Shown here in pieces: positions 19,901 through 28,335 of a stretch of DNA of 64,000 nucleotides. The position numbers and the translations under genes are program-made. This DNA comes from VBDM01 sp964430565 (GTDB lineage: Bacteria > Pseudomonadota > Gammaproteobacteria > Burkholderiales > SG8-39): the NCBI GenBank assembly GCA_964430565.1, contig CAYSFD010000018.1, positions 1-64,000 on the forward strand, written 5' to 3'. The notes beneath the pieces are model-generated. The model saw only the letters and a list, made by a program, of their open reading frames with translations. It did not search any database and was not told the origin of the DNA. Each line of letters starts with the position of its first letter. The first letter of the stretch is position 1.

Positions 19901-21387
19901 TGGCGGACTGGGATGTGATCGTTGTCGGTGGCGGCAACGCCGCGCTGTGCGCCGCGCTGGCGGCGCGGGAAACCGCGAAGCGGGTGCTGGTGCTGGAGCG
20001 CGCGCCGGAGGACGAATCGGGCGGCAATTCGCGCTTCACTGCGGGGCTCCTGCGCATCGTCTACAACGGCGCCGAGGACCTCGCGCAACTGATCGAGCTG
20101 TCGAAGGAAGAACTGGAGCGCACGGATTTCGGTACGTATACAGCCGACCAGTTCCTCGACGACATGGCCCGGGTCACCGAGTACCGGTGCGACCCGGACT
20201 TGACCGAGATCCTGGTCAAACAGAGTTTTCCCACCGCACTATGGATGAGGGGGAAGGGCCTGCGCTTCACCGCGGCCTGGGGACGGCAGGCGTTCAAGAT
20301 CGAGGGCCGGTTCAAGTTCTGGGGCGGCTTGACGCTCGAGGCGGTCGGCGGCGGGCCGGGACTGGTCGATTCGCTCACGGCGAGCGCGAAGAAGAACGGG
20401 GTCGAGATCTGGTACCAGGCGCGCGCGACCGAGCTGATCGCGGACGACGCAGGCGTCCACGGCGTGACAGTCAGGCACAACGGCAAGACCACCGAAGTGA
20501 AAGCCAAGGCGGTAGTCCTTGCCGCCGGCGGCTTCCAGGCGAACACCGAAATGCGCGCGCGCTACCTCGGGCCGGGCTGGGAGCTCGCCAAAGTGCGCGG
20601 CACGCGCTTTAACACCGGCGACGCGATCCGCATGGCGCTCGACATCGGCGCCGCGCCGGTGGGCAACTGGTCGGGCTGCCACGCCGTGGCGTGGGAGCGC
20701 AACGCCCCCGAGTTCGGCGATCTCGCGGTCGGCGACCAGTTCCAGAAACATTCGTATCCCTGGGGGATCTACATCAACGCCGAGGGCAAGCGCTTCGTCG
20801 ACGAAGGCGCGGATTTCCGGAACTACACCTATGCCAAGTACGGCCGCGTCATCCTCAACCAGCCGGGGCAGTTCGCCTGGCAGGTGTTCGACGCCAAGGT
20901 GAAGGGACAACTGCGCGACGAGTACCGCATCAAGCAAGTCACCAAGGTCACGGCGAACACCCTCGAAGAACTGGTGAAGAAACTCGACGACGTCAACGCC
21001 GACGCCGCGTTGAAAGAGATCAAGGCCTACAACGCAGCGGTGAGAACCGACATCCCCTTCAACCCAAACATCAAGGACGGCCGCCGCACCGAGGGCCTCG
21101 CGATCAACAAGTCGAACTGGGCCAACACCCTCGACACCCCGCCGTTCGAAGCCTACGCCGTCACCTGCGGCATCACCTTCAGCTTTGGCGGATTGCGCAT
21201 CAACACCGACGCGCAAGTCATCTCCACGGACGGCGAGCCGATCCCTGGGCTATACGCGGCGGGCGAACTGGTCGGCGGGATCTTCTACTTCAACTACCCT
21301 GGCGGCACCGGGCTGACCAACGGCGCGGTGTTCGGAAAGATTGCGGGAGCGAGCGCGGCGAAGAGCACGGTCGCAACCACCGCGTGA
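19900..21387 (+). CDS. tcuA: FAD-dependent tricarballylate dehydrogenase-like protein
   Basis: A 495-residue flavoprotein of the fumarate reductase/succinate dehydrogenase flavoprotein family, closest by eye to TcuA, which oxidises tricarballylate to cis-aconitate. The FAD Rossmann motif is VIVVGGGNAALCAALAARE at the N-terminus. SGGNSRFTAGLLRIVYNG and the C-terminal GELVGGIFYFNYPGGTGLTNG complete the FAD-binding signature. It starts on the last base of the acnA stop. The electron-acceptor partner TcuB and transporter TcuC are not seen. Confidence 0.8.
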
Positions 21388-21392
21388 CTTGA

Positions 21393-21713
21393 ATGAGCGA
21401 GACGCTCAAGGCGGTGAAGCAGCTCGTCGCCGCTGGCGATGTTCGGATTTCTGAGCACGGATACGACGAGCTGTCGGAGGACGATATTCCGATCCGCGAT
21501 CTGCTGAGCGGGATCCAAACCGCTACCGTCATCGAGGATTATCCCGCGTTTCCGAAGGGACCCGCATTGCTGGTGCTACAATTTGACGGCACCAATCGAC
21601 CGGTACACGTCGTGTGGGGGATTCCGAAAGGATTCACATCGCCGGCGGTCCTCGTGACCGCATATCGCCCCAATCCGGCGCGATGGAAAGACAATTTTAC
21701 CGAGAGGCGGTAA
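21393..21713 (+). CDS. DUF4258-domain protein, possible toxin-like gene
   Basis: A 106-residue protein with ISEHGYDELSEDDIPIRDLL, typical of DUF4258, and a C-terminal VWGIPKGFTSPAVLVTAYRPNP strand pair typical of this RelE-like fold group. It lies 5 nt after tcuA and overlaps the next small gene by 1 nt. The toxin role is inferred only from the two-gene arrangement. Confidence 0.75.
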   Translation: MSETLKAVKQLVAAGDVRISEHGYDELSEDDIPIRDLLSGIQTATVIEDYPAFPKGPALLVLQFDGTNRPVHVVWGIPKGFTSPAVLVTAYRPNPARWKDNFTERR

Positions 21714-21931
21714 TGAGCACTCGAAAGAGAACCAAATACATCCACGAGGGCAGGTACGTTGCCGAAGTCAACGTAGAGCTTGTCGAAGACAAGACGGGAT
21801 GGTCGCCCTACTTGACCGTCGAAGACGCATGTCGCCTGGATGATGTGCGAGATGCACTGCGCCGAAGCGACATCTCCACCGCTTCGAAGCTCGCGCGAGT
21901 GTTCCGACTGGAACCTGTGGGTTCAAACTAA
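21713..21931 (+). CDS. Small protein paired with DUF4258 gene
   Basis: A 72-residue hypothetical. The start ATG overlaps the previous stop by one base (TAATG), so it was chosen over the longer frame. Mostly charged, with YVAEVNVELVEDKTGWSPYL; no DNA-binding motif is clear. It is the likely partner of the DUF4258 protein. Confidence 0.65.
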   Translation: MSTRKRTKYIHEGRYVAEVNVELVEDKTGWSPYLTVEDACRLDDVRDALRRSDISTASKLARVFRLEPVGSN

Positions 21932-21943
21932 CTCTGGAAGACC

Positions 21944-22144
21944 ATGGCGGAAGATGAGCTGCACGATGCGGCGATCGATTGGAGCCTGACGACCTGGCAA
22001 GGCGCACGCCGCGAGCAACTCCGGCGCTGGTCGGAGCTGCCGCTGGAGCGGATCGTGTCGGCGTTGGAGGAAATGGAAGACCTGGCGAACCGGCTAAATC
22101 CGGCGCACGGTGCGTCGCCAGTCGGCGGACGCGGCGAGCCCTAG
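21944..22144 (+). CDS. Small hypothetical protein
   Basis: A 66-residue ORF, 12 nt after the preceding gene. The segment WSLTTWQGARREQLRRWSEL followed by LERIVSALEEMEDLANRL looks like a conserved helical small protein often seen beside toxin-antitoxin-type genes (recollection of the pattern, not a search result). Function unknown. Confidence 0.5.
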   Translation: MAEDELHDAAIDWSLTTWQGARREQLRRWSELPLERIVSALEEMEDLANRLNPAHGASPVGGRGEP

Positions 22145-22177
22145 TTGGGTCGGTCGAACGGAGCGGGATAAGGGATA

Positions 22178-22263
22178 GGCGAATCAATTCGGCCGCGAAG
22201 TCTGAAGGGCCCGCCGGCGCGCCGCAATCCGGTGCTTAAAGCTGTCTGGAACCACGCACGATC
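22178..22263. repeat. Direct repeat copy A (about 82 bp)
   Basis: Matches 22890-22974 in the same orientation with only a few substitutions (shared core includes cccgccggcgcgccgcaatc and gctgtctggaaccacgcac). The two copies bracket the lipoprotein gene at 22350-22874. The rest of the 22145-22349 gap holds only the ribosome binding site of that gene. Confidence 0.85.
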
Positions 22264-22349
22264 TGTCTTATGTTAATTTCGCCCCCCTGTGCACCCCCGG
22301 CGGGGGCGATCGGAGCGAGTTTAGTGGTAAAGCAAATTCAGGAGAGAAG

Positions 22350-22874
22350 GTGAAGCGCCTGCTGCTCCTTGTTCTTGCCTCGCTGCTCTGGGCGTGCGCC
22401 ACGCCCTCAGCAGTGGTACTTATCGATCCGGTCGATGGCAAGACGATCATCCGGCAACCCCCCGTCGACGCTAGGAGCAGCCTGATCGAACCGATCCATA
22501 TGGTCGGCTTCGAGTGGTACGAGAAGTTCCCCGAAAAGATCTTCATCACCGTTGAAGTGGCGCTCGTTACTCAATCCATCCAGATGGCCTCCTTCAATGC
22601 CGACGGCAGGATCGTCGAAAACTTGAAGCTCGCCAGCACGGGCATGCAATTCGGTGGGTCGAGCTCTCGGCGCTTCGAAATACGGTTCGAGGAGTTCCTC
22701 GCCATCGCGAACGCAAGGGTCGTGAGGCTTCGCGTTGAGGGCTTTAAGACCTACACCGTATCGAGCTTTGGACCGGATGCCGGGCGCGCCGATGTCAACC
22801 ACACGTTTGCGCCATTCCTTGAAAAAGTCGCCGCGGCCCGCTCTCGGACCATGGCGCCAGTGCGCGCCCCTTAG
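22350..22874 (+). CDS. Predicted lipoprotein of unknown function
   Basis: GTG start with GGAGAG 5 nt upstream; 174 residues. A short hydrophobic leader ends in a lipobox (LLWAC, Cys about 16), so it is probably lipid-anchored. The remainder is soluble with no motif I recognise. The gene lies alone between the two copies of an 82-bp direct repeat, like a small inserted unit. Confidence 0.75.
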   Translation: MKRLLLLVLASLLWACATPSAVVLIDPVDGKTIIRQPPVDARSSLIEPIHMVGFEWYEKFPEKIFITVEVALVTQSIQMASFNADGRIVENLKLASTGMQFGGSSSRRFEIRFEEFLAIANARVVRLRVEGFKTYTVSSFGPDAGRADVNHTFAPFLEKVAAARSRTMAPVRAP

Positions 22875-22889
22875 ACCTTTCCGCGAGAA

Positions 22890-22974
22890 GGCGAATAAAT
22901 TCGGCCACGAAGTCTGAAGAGCCCGCCGGCGCGCCGCAATCCGATGCTTGAAGCTGTCTGGAACCACGCACATC
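22890..22974. repeat. Direct repeat copy B (about 82 bp)
   Basis: Second copy of the repeat at 22178-22263. It runs directly into the remnant of the molybdenum hydroxylase gene that starts near 22979. Confidence 0.85.
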
Positions 22975-22978
22975 TCTT

Positions 22979-23245
22979 CGTGCTCGATGCGCTCGAGCAG
23001 CACCTGCGACAAGCCCTGCACGACGCCGCCGTGGATCTGGCCTTTCAGGGTGAGGCGGGTTGATGACGGTGCCGACGTCTTCGACGACCGCATAACGCAC
23101 GACGTCGACCACGCCCGTGTCCGGTTCAATCTCGATTTCGCACACGTGGCAGCCGTTCGGGAAGGTGTGGTTCTCTGGCGAAAACATCCCGCTCTCGTTC
23201 AAGCCCGGCTCCAGGCCCTTGGGCTGCTTCCCCGGCGGCAGCGTT
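22979..23245 (-). pseudogene. Remnant of a molybdenum hydroxylase large-subunit gene
   Basis: Read on the minus strand, this gives PKGLEPGLNESGMFSPENHT and GCHVCEIEIEPDTGVVDVVR in one frame, then LTLKGQIHGGVVQGLSQVLL in another. Both are near-identical to residues in the C-terminal quarter of the intact gene at 25201-27525. A frameshift near 23055 and loss of both ends show it is dead. The homologous DNA in the intact gene is about 25480-25735. Confidence 0.85.
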
Positions 23246-23318
23246 CGGTGGCGAGTTTGATTTTCGTATCGCTTCCGCCCTACACTGCCCATTCGCAGGA
23301 AAAGTGAGGGAGGACAAC

Positions 23319-24299
23319 ATGCGAACCCGGTTGCTTGCTTCGATCCTGTCGGCCGTTGCACTGTCCATCGCCTTCGTCGGGCTGGCGGCGGCGCAAAGCT
23401 ATCCCGCCAGACCCATAAAGGTCATCGTGCCGGTCGCGGCCGGTAGCGGGCTGGATGTGGTCGCGCGATTCGCGACCGAAAAGATGTCGCAGAACATGGG
23501 CGCCACGCTGTACATCGAGAACTTGCCGGGCGCCAACAGCAATGTCGGCGCGGCCGCCGCGGCCCGGGCTGCGCCCGACGGCTATACGCTCCTCATCGCC
23601 ACCGAAGCGCTCGTCTTGTCGAGGCTGACCTACAGCAAGCTGACCTACGACCTCATGCGCGACCTCGAGCTGTTCGGGACCCTTGCGAAGGGAGTGTTCA
23701 TCCTGTGCGTGCACCCGTCGGTGCCGGCGCAGACGGTGGAAGAGTTCGTGCATCTCGCGCGCGCCAAGCCGGGCAGTATCGCGTACGGGAGCTCCGGCTC
23801 GGGCAGTCCGCATCACGTCGTCATGGAAATGTTCGCGCAGGCAAACGGCCTCGCCATGCTGCACGTCCCGTACAAGGGCTCCGGCGATACCGTCACGGCG
23901 CTGCTCGGCGGAACGCTGCAGGCCGCGATGGGCCTGCCTTCGTCTTTTGCGCCGCACGTGAGGTCGGGAAAGTTCCGGGCGCTTGCGGTCTCCTCGGCGA
24001 AACGCATGCCTGCGTTTCCCGAGATTCCGACTCTGATGGAACGCGCGGTCAACGGCGTGGAGTACGAGTCCTGGTACGGGATGTTCGCCCCCGCCGGGAT
24101 GCCGAGGCCGGTGATCGAGCGCCTGCACGCCGAACTCAGCAAGGTCGTTCGCGACAAGGCCTACGTCGAGGAGAGACTCGGCAAGATCGGATTGGAGGCA
24201 TTCGACACCTCCACGCCGGCGGCCGCGTCGGCGTTCCTGCGCAGCTTCTCGGACAAGATCGCTCCAGTGGTGAAAAAGGCGGGGATAAAGGTCGACTGA
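23319..24299 (+). CDS. Bug/TctC-family periplasmic binding protein
   Basis: Tripartite tricarboxylate-type solute-binding protein. ATG 23319 follows GGGAGGA by 5 nt; 326 residues. The signal peptide ends near GLAAAQ. YPARPIKVIVPVAAGSGLD and NLPGANSNVGAAAAARAAPD are the family's two ligand-binding loops, and HVPYKGSGDTVTALLGG is the third signature. No TctA/TctB membrane genes are near. It is flanked on both sides by fragments of a molybdenum hydroxylase gene. Ligand unknown. Confidence 0.9.
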   Translation: MRTRLLASILSAVALSIAFVGLAAAQSYPARPIKVIVPVAAGSGLDVVARFATEKMSQNMGATLYIENLPGANSNVGAAAAARAAPDGYTLLIATEALVLSRLTYSKLTYDLMRDLELFGTLAKGVFILCVHPSVPAQTVEEFVHLARAKPGSIAYGSSGSGSPHHVVMEMFAQANGLAMLHVPYKGSGDTVTALLGGTLQAAMGLPSSFAPHVRSGKFRALAVSSAKRMPAFPEIPTLMERAVNGVEYESWYGMFAPAGMPRPVIERLHAELSKVVRDKAYVEERLGKIGLEAFDTSTPAAASAFLRSFSDKIAPVVKKAGIKVD

Positions 24300-24361
24300 C
24301 AGCCTGCCCGCGGCGTACGCCGGGGCTCCGCCCGGCGACGGCCATATATAGCCACACTCGA

Positions 24362-24441
24362 TCCGCGGTTGATGACGGTGTCGGGGTCGTCCACCACCGC
24401 ATACCCAACGACGTCGAGGACGCCCGTGTCCGGATCGATCC
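24362..24441 (-). pseudogene. Second short remnant of the molybdenum hydroxylase gene
   Basis: Minus-strand translation IDPDTGVLDVVGYAVVDDPD corresponds to IDPDTGVVDVVRYAVVDDVG of the intact gene. Only about 80 bp remain, with several substitutions, directly upstream of the Phd/PIN promoter. Confidence 0.75.
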
Positions 24442-24446
24442 CAAGC

Positions 24447-24476
24447 TTGCGTCCGAACGCTATCAATAACTATAAT
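24447..24476 (+). promoter_or_regulatory. Sigma70-type promoter of the antitoxin-toxin operon
   Basis: A TTGCGT -35 hexamer (24447-24452) and a perfect TATAAT -10 (24471-24476) are 18 bp apart, and the ATG of the antitoxin is 31 bp further on. This AT-rich patch stands out from its GC-rich surroundings. Confidence 0.65.
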
Positions 24477-24477
24477 T

Positions 24478-24500
24478 ACCTCAATCATATCAATTGAGGT
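24478..24500. promoter_or_regulatory. Operator-like inverted repeat for Phd autoregulation
   Basis: Arms acctcaat (24478-24485) and attgaggt (24493-24500) are a perfect 8-bp inverted repeat with a 7-bp spacer. It starts 2 bp after the -10 box and covers the ribosome binding site, as expected for autorepression by a Phd/YefM-type antitoxin. Confidence 0.65.
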
Positions 24501-24507
24501 GATGACC

Positions 24508-24789
24508 ATGATCCGCGAAGCTCCCGCCATGACGGTCCGCCAGAACCTGGGCGATTTGCTCAATGAAGTTCAATACCGCAAGGGAAAAGTGATCATCACC
24601 AAGGCCGGCAAGCCAGTGGCCGCTCTCGTAGACATCGCCCTGTTCGAGCGCATCCGCAAGCTGGATGAGGAGTTCGACCGGATGCGGGAAGAACTCGCCC
24701 GGGCCTTCGCCGACGTTCCCGAAAAGCAGGTTGAAGCGCTGGTTGATGAGGCTGTGAAGGAAGCGCGCGCCCGCCGCCGCAAGAAGTGA
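24508..24789 (+). CDS. Type II antitoxin, Phd/YefM family
   Basis: 93 residues. The Phd/YefM N-terminal DNA-binding fold is visible in APAMTVRQNLGDLLNEVQYRK followed by KVIITKAGKPVAALVDI, here read in two parts. The charged C-terminal helix region (EEFDRMREELARAF and the ARARRRKK tail) would wrap the toxin. ATG 24508 was chosen with GAGG 8 nt upstream; ATG 24502 is possible. The stop overlaps the toxin GTG. Confidence 0.88.
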   Translation: MIREAPAMTVRQNLGDLLNEVQYRKGKVIITKAGKPVAALVDIALFERIRKLDEEFDRMREELARAFADVPEKQVEALVDEAVKEARARRRKK

Positions 24790-25193
24790 AGGTTGTTCTC
24801 GATACGAACGTGCTGCTCTCGGGCCTGATGGCTCCCGAAGGCACGCCGGGCCGCATTCTGGCCGCGTGGTTCGAGGCCCGCTTCGATGTCGCGACGTCAA
24901 TCGAGCAACTGGCGGAAATCGGCCGCGTGCTCGGCTATCCGAAGATCCGCAGCAAGTTGAAATGGGACGAGCAGCGGATCGAGCAGTTCATACGCCAGCT
25001 CTACATCCGGGCCGAAGTCGTCGATTTGCGCTCGACCCCGGTCGAGATCCCACGCGACCCCCAGGACGCACCGATCCTCGCAACACTCATCGCCTCCGGT
25101 GCTGATGTGCTCGTAAGCGGAGATCGCGACCTGCTCGAGTTGCGCGGGAAACACCCGATCCAGACGCCGGCTGAATTTGTCCGCCGGTTGTAG
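24786..25193 (+). CDS. PIN-domain toxin (predicted RNase)
   Basis: 135-residue PIN-domain nuclease of the COG1569 type, the toxic partner of the upstream Phd protein. Acidic residues expected to bind Mg2+ are in VVLDTNVLLSG (Asp), TSIEQLAEIGRVL (Glu), RDPQDAPILATLIASGAD and VSGDRDLLEL (Asp). GTG start overlaps the antitoxin stop by 4 nt. Target RNA not predictable. Confidence 0.88.
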   Translation: MKVVLDTNVLLSGLMAPEGTPGRILAAWFEARFDVATSIEQLAEIGRVLGYPKIRSKLKWDEQRIEQFIRQLYIRAEVVDLRSTPVEIPRDPQDAPILATLIASGADVLVSGDRDLLELRGKHPIQTPAEFVRRL

Positions 25194-25200
25194 AGCCTCT

Positions 25201-27525
25201 CTAACCGCGCGCCGCCTGTATCGCCCGCCACACCCGATCCCCCGTCGCCGGCATGTCGAACTCCTTCACGCCGAGCGGCGCCAGGGCGTCCATGATGGCG
25301 TTCATCACCGCCGGCAAGGCGCCGACGGTGCCGGCCTCCCCCGCCCCCTTCACTCCTAACGGATTCAACTTCGTTGGAACGGGATTGCTGCCGACTTCCA
25401 TCGAGCACACGTCGTCCGCGCGCGGCATGCAGTAGTCCATGAACGATCCGGTCAGCAATTGCCCCGACTCCGGGTCGTACTCGATGCGCTCGAACAGGAT
25501 CTGCGACAGGCCCTGCACGACGCCGCCGTGGATCTGGCCTTTCAATGTGAGCGGGTTGATGACGGTGCCGACGTCGTCGACGACCGCATAACGAACGACG
25601 TCGACGACGCCCGTGTCCGGGTCGATCTCGACTTCACACACGTGGCAGCCGTTCGGGAAGGTGTGGTTCTCGGGCGAAAACATCCCGCTCTCGTTCAAGC
25701 CCGGCTCCAGGCCCTTCGGCAGCTTCGCCGGGTCGTAGGCGGCCTTGACGACTTCCTTCAACGTGACCGAGCGGTCGGTGCCGGCGACCTTGAACTTGCC
25801 GGCGCCGAACTCGACGTCGGGCTCGGCGGCTTCCATCAGGTGCGCCGCGATCCGCTTCCCTTTGGCGATGATCTTGTCGGACGCGATGACGAGCGCCGTC
25901 CCCGCGATCGCCATCGAGCGCGAGCCCATGGTGCCGACGCCGAACGCGACTTTCTCGGTGTCGCCGTCCACGTAGGCAACATCCTTTGGATCGAGCCCGA
26001 GCCGGTCGTTTACGATCTGGCGGAAGCTCGTCTCGTGCCCCTGCCCCTGGTTCTTGCTCCCCATCGCGAGCGTCGCCGAGCCGCCCGGGTGGAAACGGAT
26101 CTCCGCGTATTCCAGTCCCGGTGAAGAAGCGCGCTCGATCGCATTGATCACGCCGATGCCGCGCAGTTTGCCGCGCTGCTTCGATTCCTCGCGCCGCTTG
26201 GCGAAGCCGGCGTAGTCTGCCAGCTCGAGCGCCTTGTCCATCCCCATCGCGAACTCGCCGCAGTCGTAGGTAAACGCGAGCGGGGTCTTCCACGGCATCG
26301 CGCCCGGCGGGATCAGGTTCTTCCTTCTCAGCTCGATACGGTCGAGCTTGAGCTCGCGCGCGGCGTCGTCGATCACACGCTCGATCAGGTAGCTCGCCTC
26401 GGGCCTACCGGCCCCGCGGTAGGGCGCGGTCGAATTGGTGTTGGTCATAACGCCCGTGATGCGCACGTGCGCGGCGGCGATCGCGTACACGCCGACCACC
26501 GCACTCACGCTCTGGAAAGTCGCGATGAGATTGCGGTCCGACTGCACGTACGCCCCCAGGCCCGCGAGCGTGTGGACGCGCAAGGCGAGGAACTTGCCGC
26601 CGGTATCCAGCGCGAGCTCGATCTCGCTCACGTTATCGCGCGCGTGCTCGTCCGCGAGCAGCGCTTCGCTCCGCTCGCACACCCACTTCACCGGACGGCG
26701 CAGCTTCTTCGCCGCCCAGAGGACGAGGCGGTGTTCGGGGTACTGCGGCCCCTTCGCGCCGAACGCACCGCCGATGTCCCCGGCGACGATACGGAGCTTC
26801 GTCTCGGGGATGCGGAAGGTTCCCGCGAGGATCGAGCGCATGCGGTGCGGATACTGGACGTCCGTATACAGCGTGTACTTGTCCTCGGCCGCCTCCCAGA
26901 CCGCCACCGCCCCGCGCGCCTCCATGTACTGGGCGTGCACGCGGGTGATGACATAGCGGCGATTCACCACGTGCGCGGCGCCCGCGAACGCGGCCTCGGT
27001 CGCGGAGCGGTTCCCCAGCTCGAACACGTTCGAGACGTTGTCCGGGCATTCGTCCCAGACTGCGGCCGCGCCCGGCTTCGCCGCTTCCTCTACGGAAGTC
27101 ACCGAAGGGAGCGCCTCGTACTCGACCTCGACCAGCTCGGCCGCGTCCTTCGCCTCTCCGAGCGTCTCCGCGACCACCATCGCGACCGGATCGCCGACAT
27201 GGCGCACTCGCTCGCGGACAAGAACGGGATGCGCGCGCCAGAACATGGGCGAGCCGTCGGGACGCGTGCGCTTCAAGGTCGGCGAGGGTCCCCCGAAGCC
27301 CTCGCGCGCATAGTCCTCTCCGGTGAACACCGCGACGACGCCGGCAGCAGCGGCCGCGGCCCTGGTGTCGATCGAGGCGATGCGCGCGTGCGCGTGCGGC
27401 GAGCGCACCAGCACCGCGTGGAGCTGCCCCGGGAGATTCAGGTCGTGCACGAAGCGCCCTTCGCCCCGCAGGAGGCGCGGATCCTCGAAGCGCGCGACCG
27501 GCTGCCCTATGCCGAATTCACCCAC
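25201..27525 (-). CDS. Molybdenum hydroxylase large subunit (CoxL/XdhB-type)
   Basis: 774-residue molybdopterin-binding subunit of the xanthine dehydrogenase/CO dehydrogenase family. The N-terminal a/b hammerhead begins GRFVHDLNLPGQLHAVLVRS. The active-site loop is TAPYRGAGRPEASY, the form II/oxidoreductase pattern rather than the CSFR loop of true CO dehydrogenase. The catalytic Glu is expected in VKGAGEAGTVG. No FAD or iron-sulfur subunit genes adjoin it, so it is an orphan or uses partners elsewhere. The SDR gene follows the same direction upstream. Substrate unknown. Confidence 0.88.
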   Translation of the reverse strand: MGEFGIGQPVARFEDPRLLRGEGRFVHDLNLPGQLHAVLVRSPHAHARIASIDTRAAAAAAGVVAVFTGEDYAREGFGGPSPTLKRTRPDGSPMFWRAHPVLVRERVRHVGDPVAMVVAETLGEAKDAAELVEVEYEALPSVTSVEEAAKPGAAAVWDECPDNVSNVFELGNRSATEAAFAGAAHVVNRRYVITRVHAQYMEARGAVAVWEAAEDKYTLYTDVQYPHRMRSILAGTFRIPETKLRIVAGDIGGAFGAKGPQYPEHRLVLWAAKKLRRPVKWVCERSEALLADEHARDNVSEIELALDTGGKFLALRVHTLAGLGAYVQSDRNLIATFQSVSAVVGVYAIAAAHVRITGVMTNTNSTAPYRGAGRPEASYLIERVIDDAARELKLDRIELRRKNLIPPGAMPWKTPLAFTYDCGEFAMGMDKALELADYAGFAKRREESKQRGKLRGIGVINAIERASSPGLEYAEIRFHPGGSATLAMGSKNQGQGHETSFRQIVNDRLGLDPKDVAYVDGDTEKVAFGVGTMGSRSMAIAGTALVIASDKIIAKGKRIAAHLMEAAEPDVEFGAGKFKVAGTDRSVTLKEVVKAAYDPAKLPKGLEPGLNESGMFSPENHTFPNGCHVCEVEIDPDTGVVDVVRYAVVDDVGTVINPLTLKGQIHGGVVQGLSQILFERIEYDPESGQLLTGSFMDYCMPRADDVCSMEVGSNPVPTKLNPLGVKGAGEAGTVGALPAVMNAIMDALAPLGVKEFDMPATGDRVWRAIQAARG

Positions 27526-27549
27526 CCTGAACGCGCTTCGGCGGCAGGC

Positions 27550-28335
27550 TCAGATATAGCGCAAGAGGCCGCCGCACACCTCGACAGTGGTCCCGGTCAT
27601 GTAGCTGTTCTTCGCAGAGACGAGAAAGGCGGCGACACTGCCGATCTCTTCGGGCTCGGCCCAGCGTCCGAGCAAGGTCTGCCCGGCGATTCCGGCGCGC
27701 ACCTGATCGGCGGTGGTCCCGCGCACCTTCGCCATCGCTTCCGCCCGGGGGCCCCATGACTTGACGTTGGTGAAGCCCGGGCAGATGTTGTTGACCGTAA
27801 CGCCCGCGGCGGCGAGGTCGGCCGCCATGAGCTTGGAGAAGCCGATGATCGCGGTATTGGGTAGCGTCGTCGTCAAAGCACCCGGCAACAACTGCCTGCC
27901 GGTGACGCCCGAAACGTTGAGGATGCGTGCGCCGCGGGCTTTCTTGAGGTACGGCACGGCGTGCTTCGTCGTGTAGACGTACGACATCAGGTTCACGCTC
28001 AAGGCCTTGTCCCACTGCTCGGGAGTCAGGCTGTCGAGCGTCCCTGGGATCATTCCGCCGACATTGTTGACCAGGATATCCATGCCGCCGAGCTGCTCGG
28101 CAGCCTGCTTTGCGAAGTTTTGACAACCGGCTTCTGTGGAGAAATCGGCGATGATTCCGACGGCCTTGACGCCGAGCGCCTGCATGTCCTTGACCGCCGC
28201 GGAGAGGCCTTCCTGCCCGCGGGCCGACAGCGCGACATTGCAGCCCTCCTTGGCGAGCGCCGTCGCGATGGCATAACCGATGCCTTGGCTCGACCCGGTG
28301 ATCGCCGCATTCTTTCCCTTGAGACCCAAATCCAT
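27550..28335 (-). CDS. Short-chain dehydrogenase/reductase lacking the YxxxK active site
   Basis: 261 residues from MDLGLKGKNA; the frame opens 19 codons earlier. The NAD(P) motif TGSSQGIGYAIA (about 13-24), NNVGG (90-94) and the Ser of ILNVSGVTG (about 142) are present. Where YxxxK should be, the sequence reads LTTTLPNTAIIGFSKLM: the Tyr position is Thr 156 and the Lys position Asn 160, and no Tyr occurs nearby. It ends 24 bp before the molybdenum hydroxylase gene, likely one operon. It may be inactive as a reductase or catalyse something else. Confidence 0.85.
   Translation of the reverse strand: MDLGLKGKNAAITGSSQGIGYAIATALAKEGCNVALSARGQEGLSAAVKDMQALGVKAVGIIADFSTEAGCQNFAKQAAEQLGGMDILVNNVGGMIPGTLDSLTPEQWDKALSVNLMSYVYTTKHAVPYLKKARGARILNVSGVTGRQLLPGALTTTLPNTAIIGFSKLMAADLAAAGVTVNNICPGFTNVKSWGPRAEAMAKVRGTTADQVRAGIAGQTLLGRWAEPEEIGSVAAFLVSAKNSYMTGTTVEVCGGLLRYI

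Noticed and set aside
26467..27759. 430-residue open frame on the plus strand
   Set aside because: Antisense shadow of the molybdenum hydroxylase gene and the end of the SDR gene.
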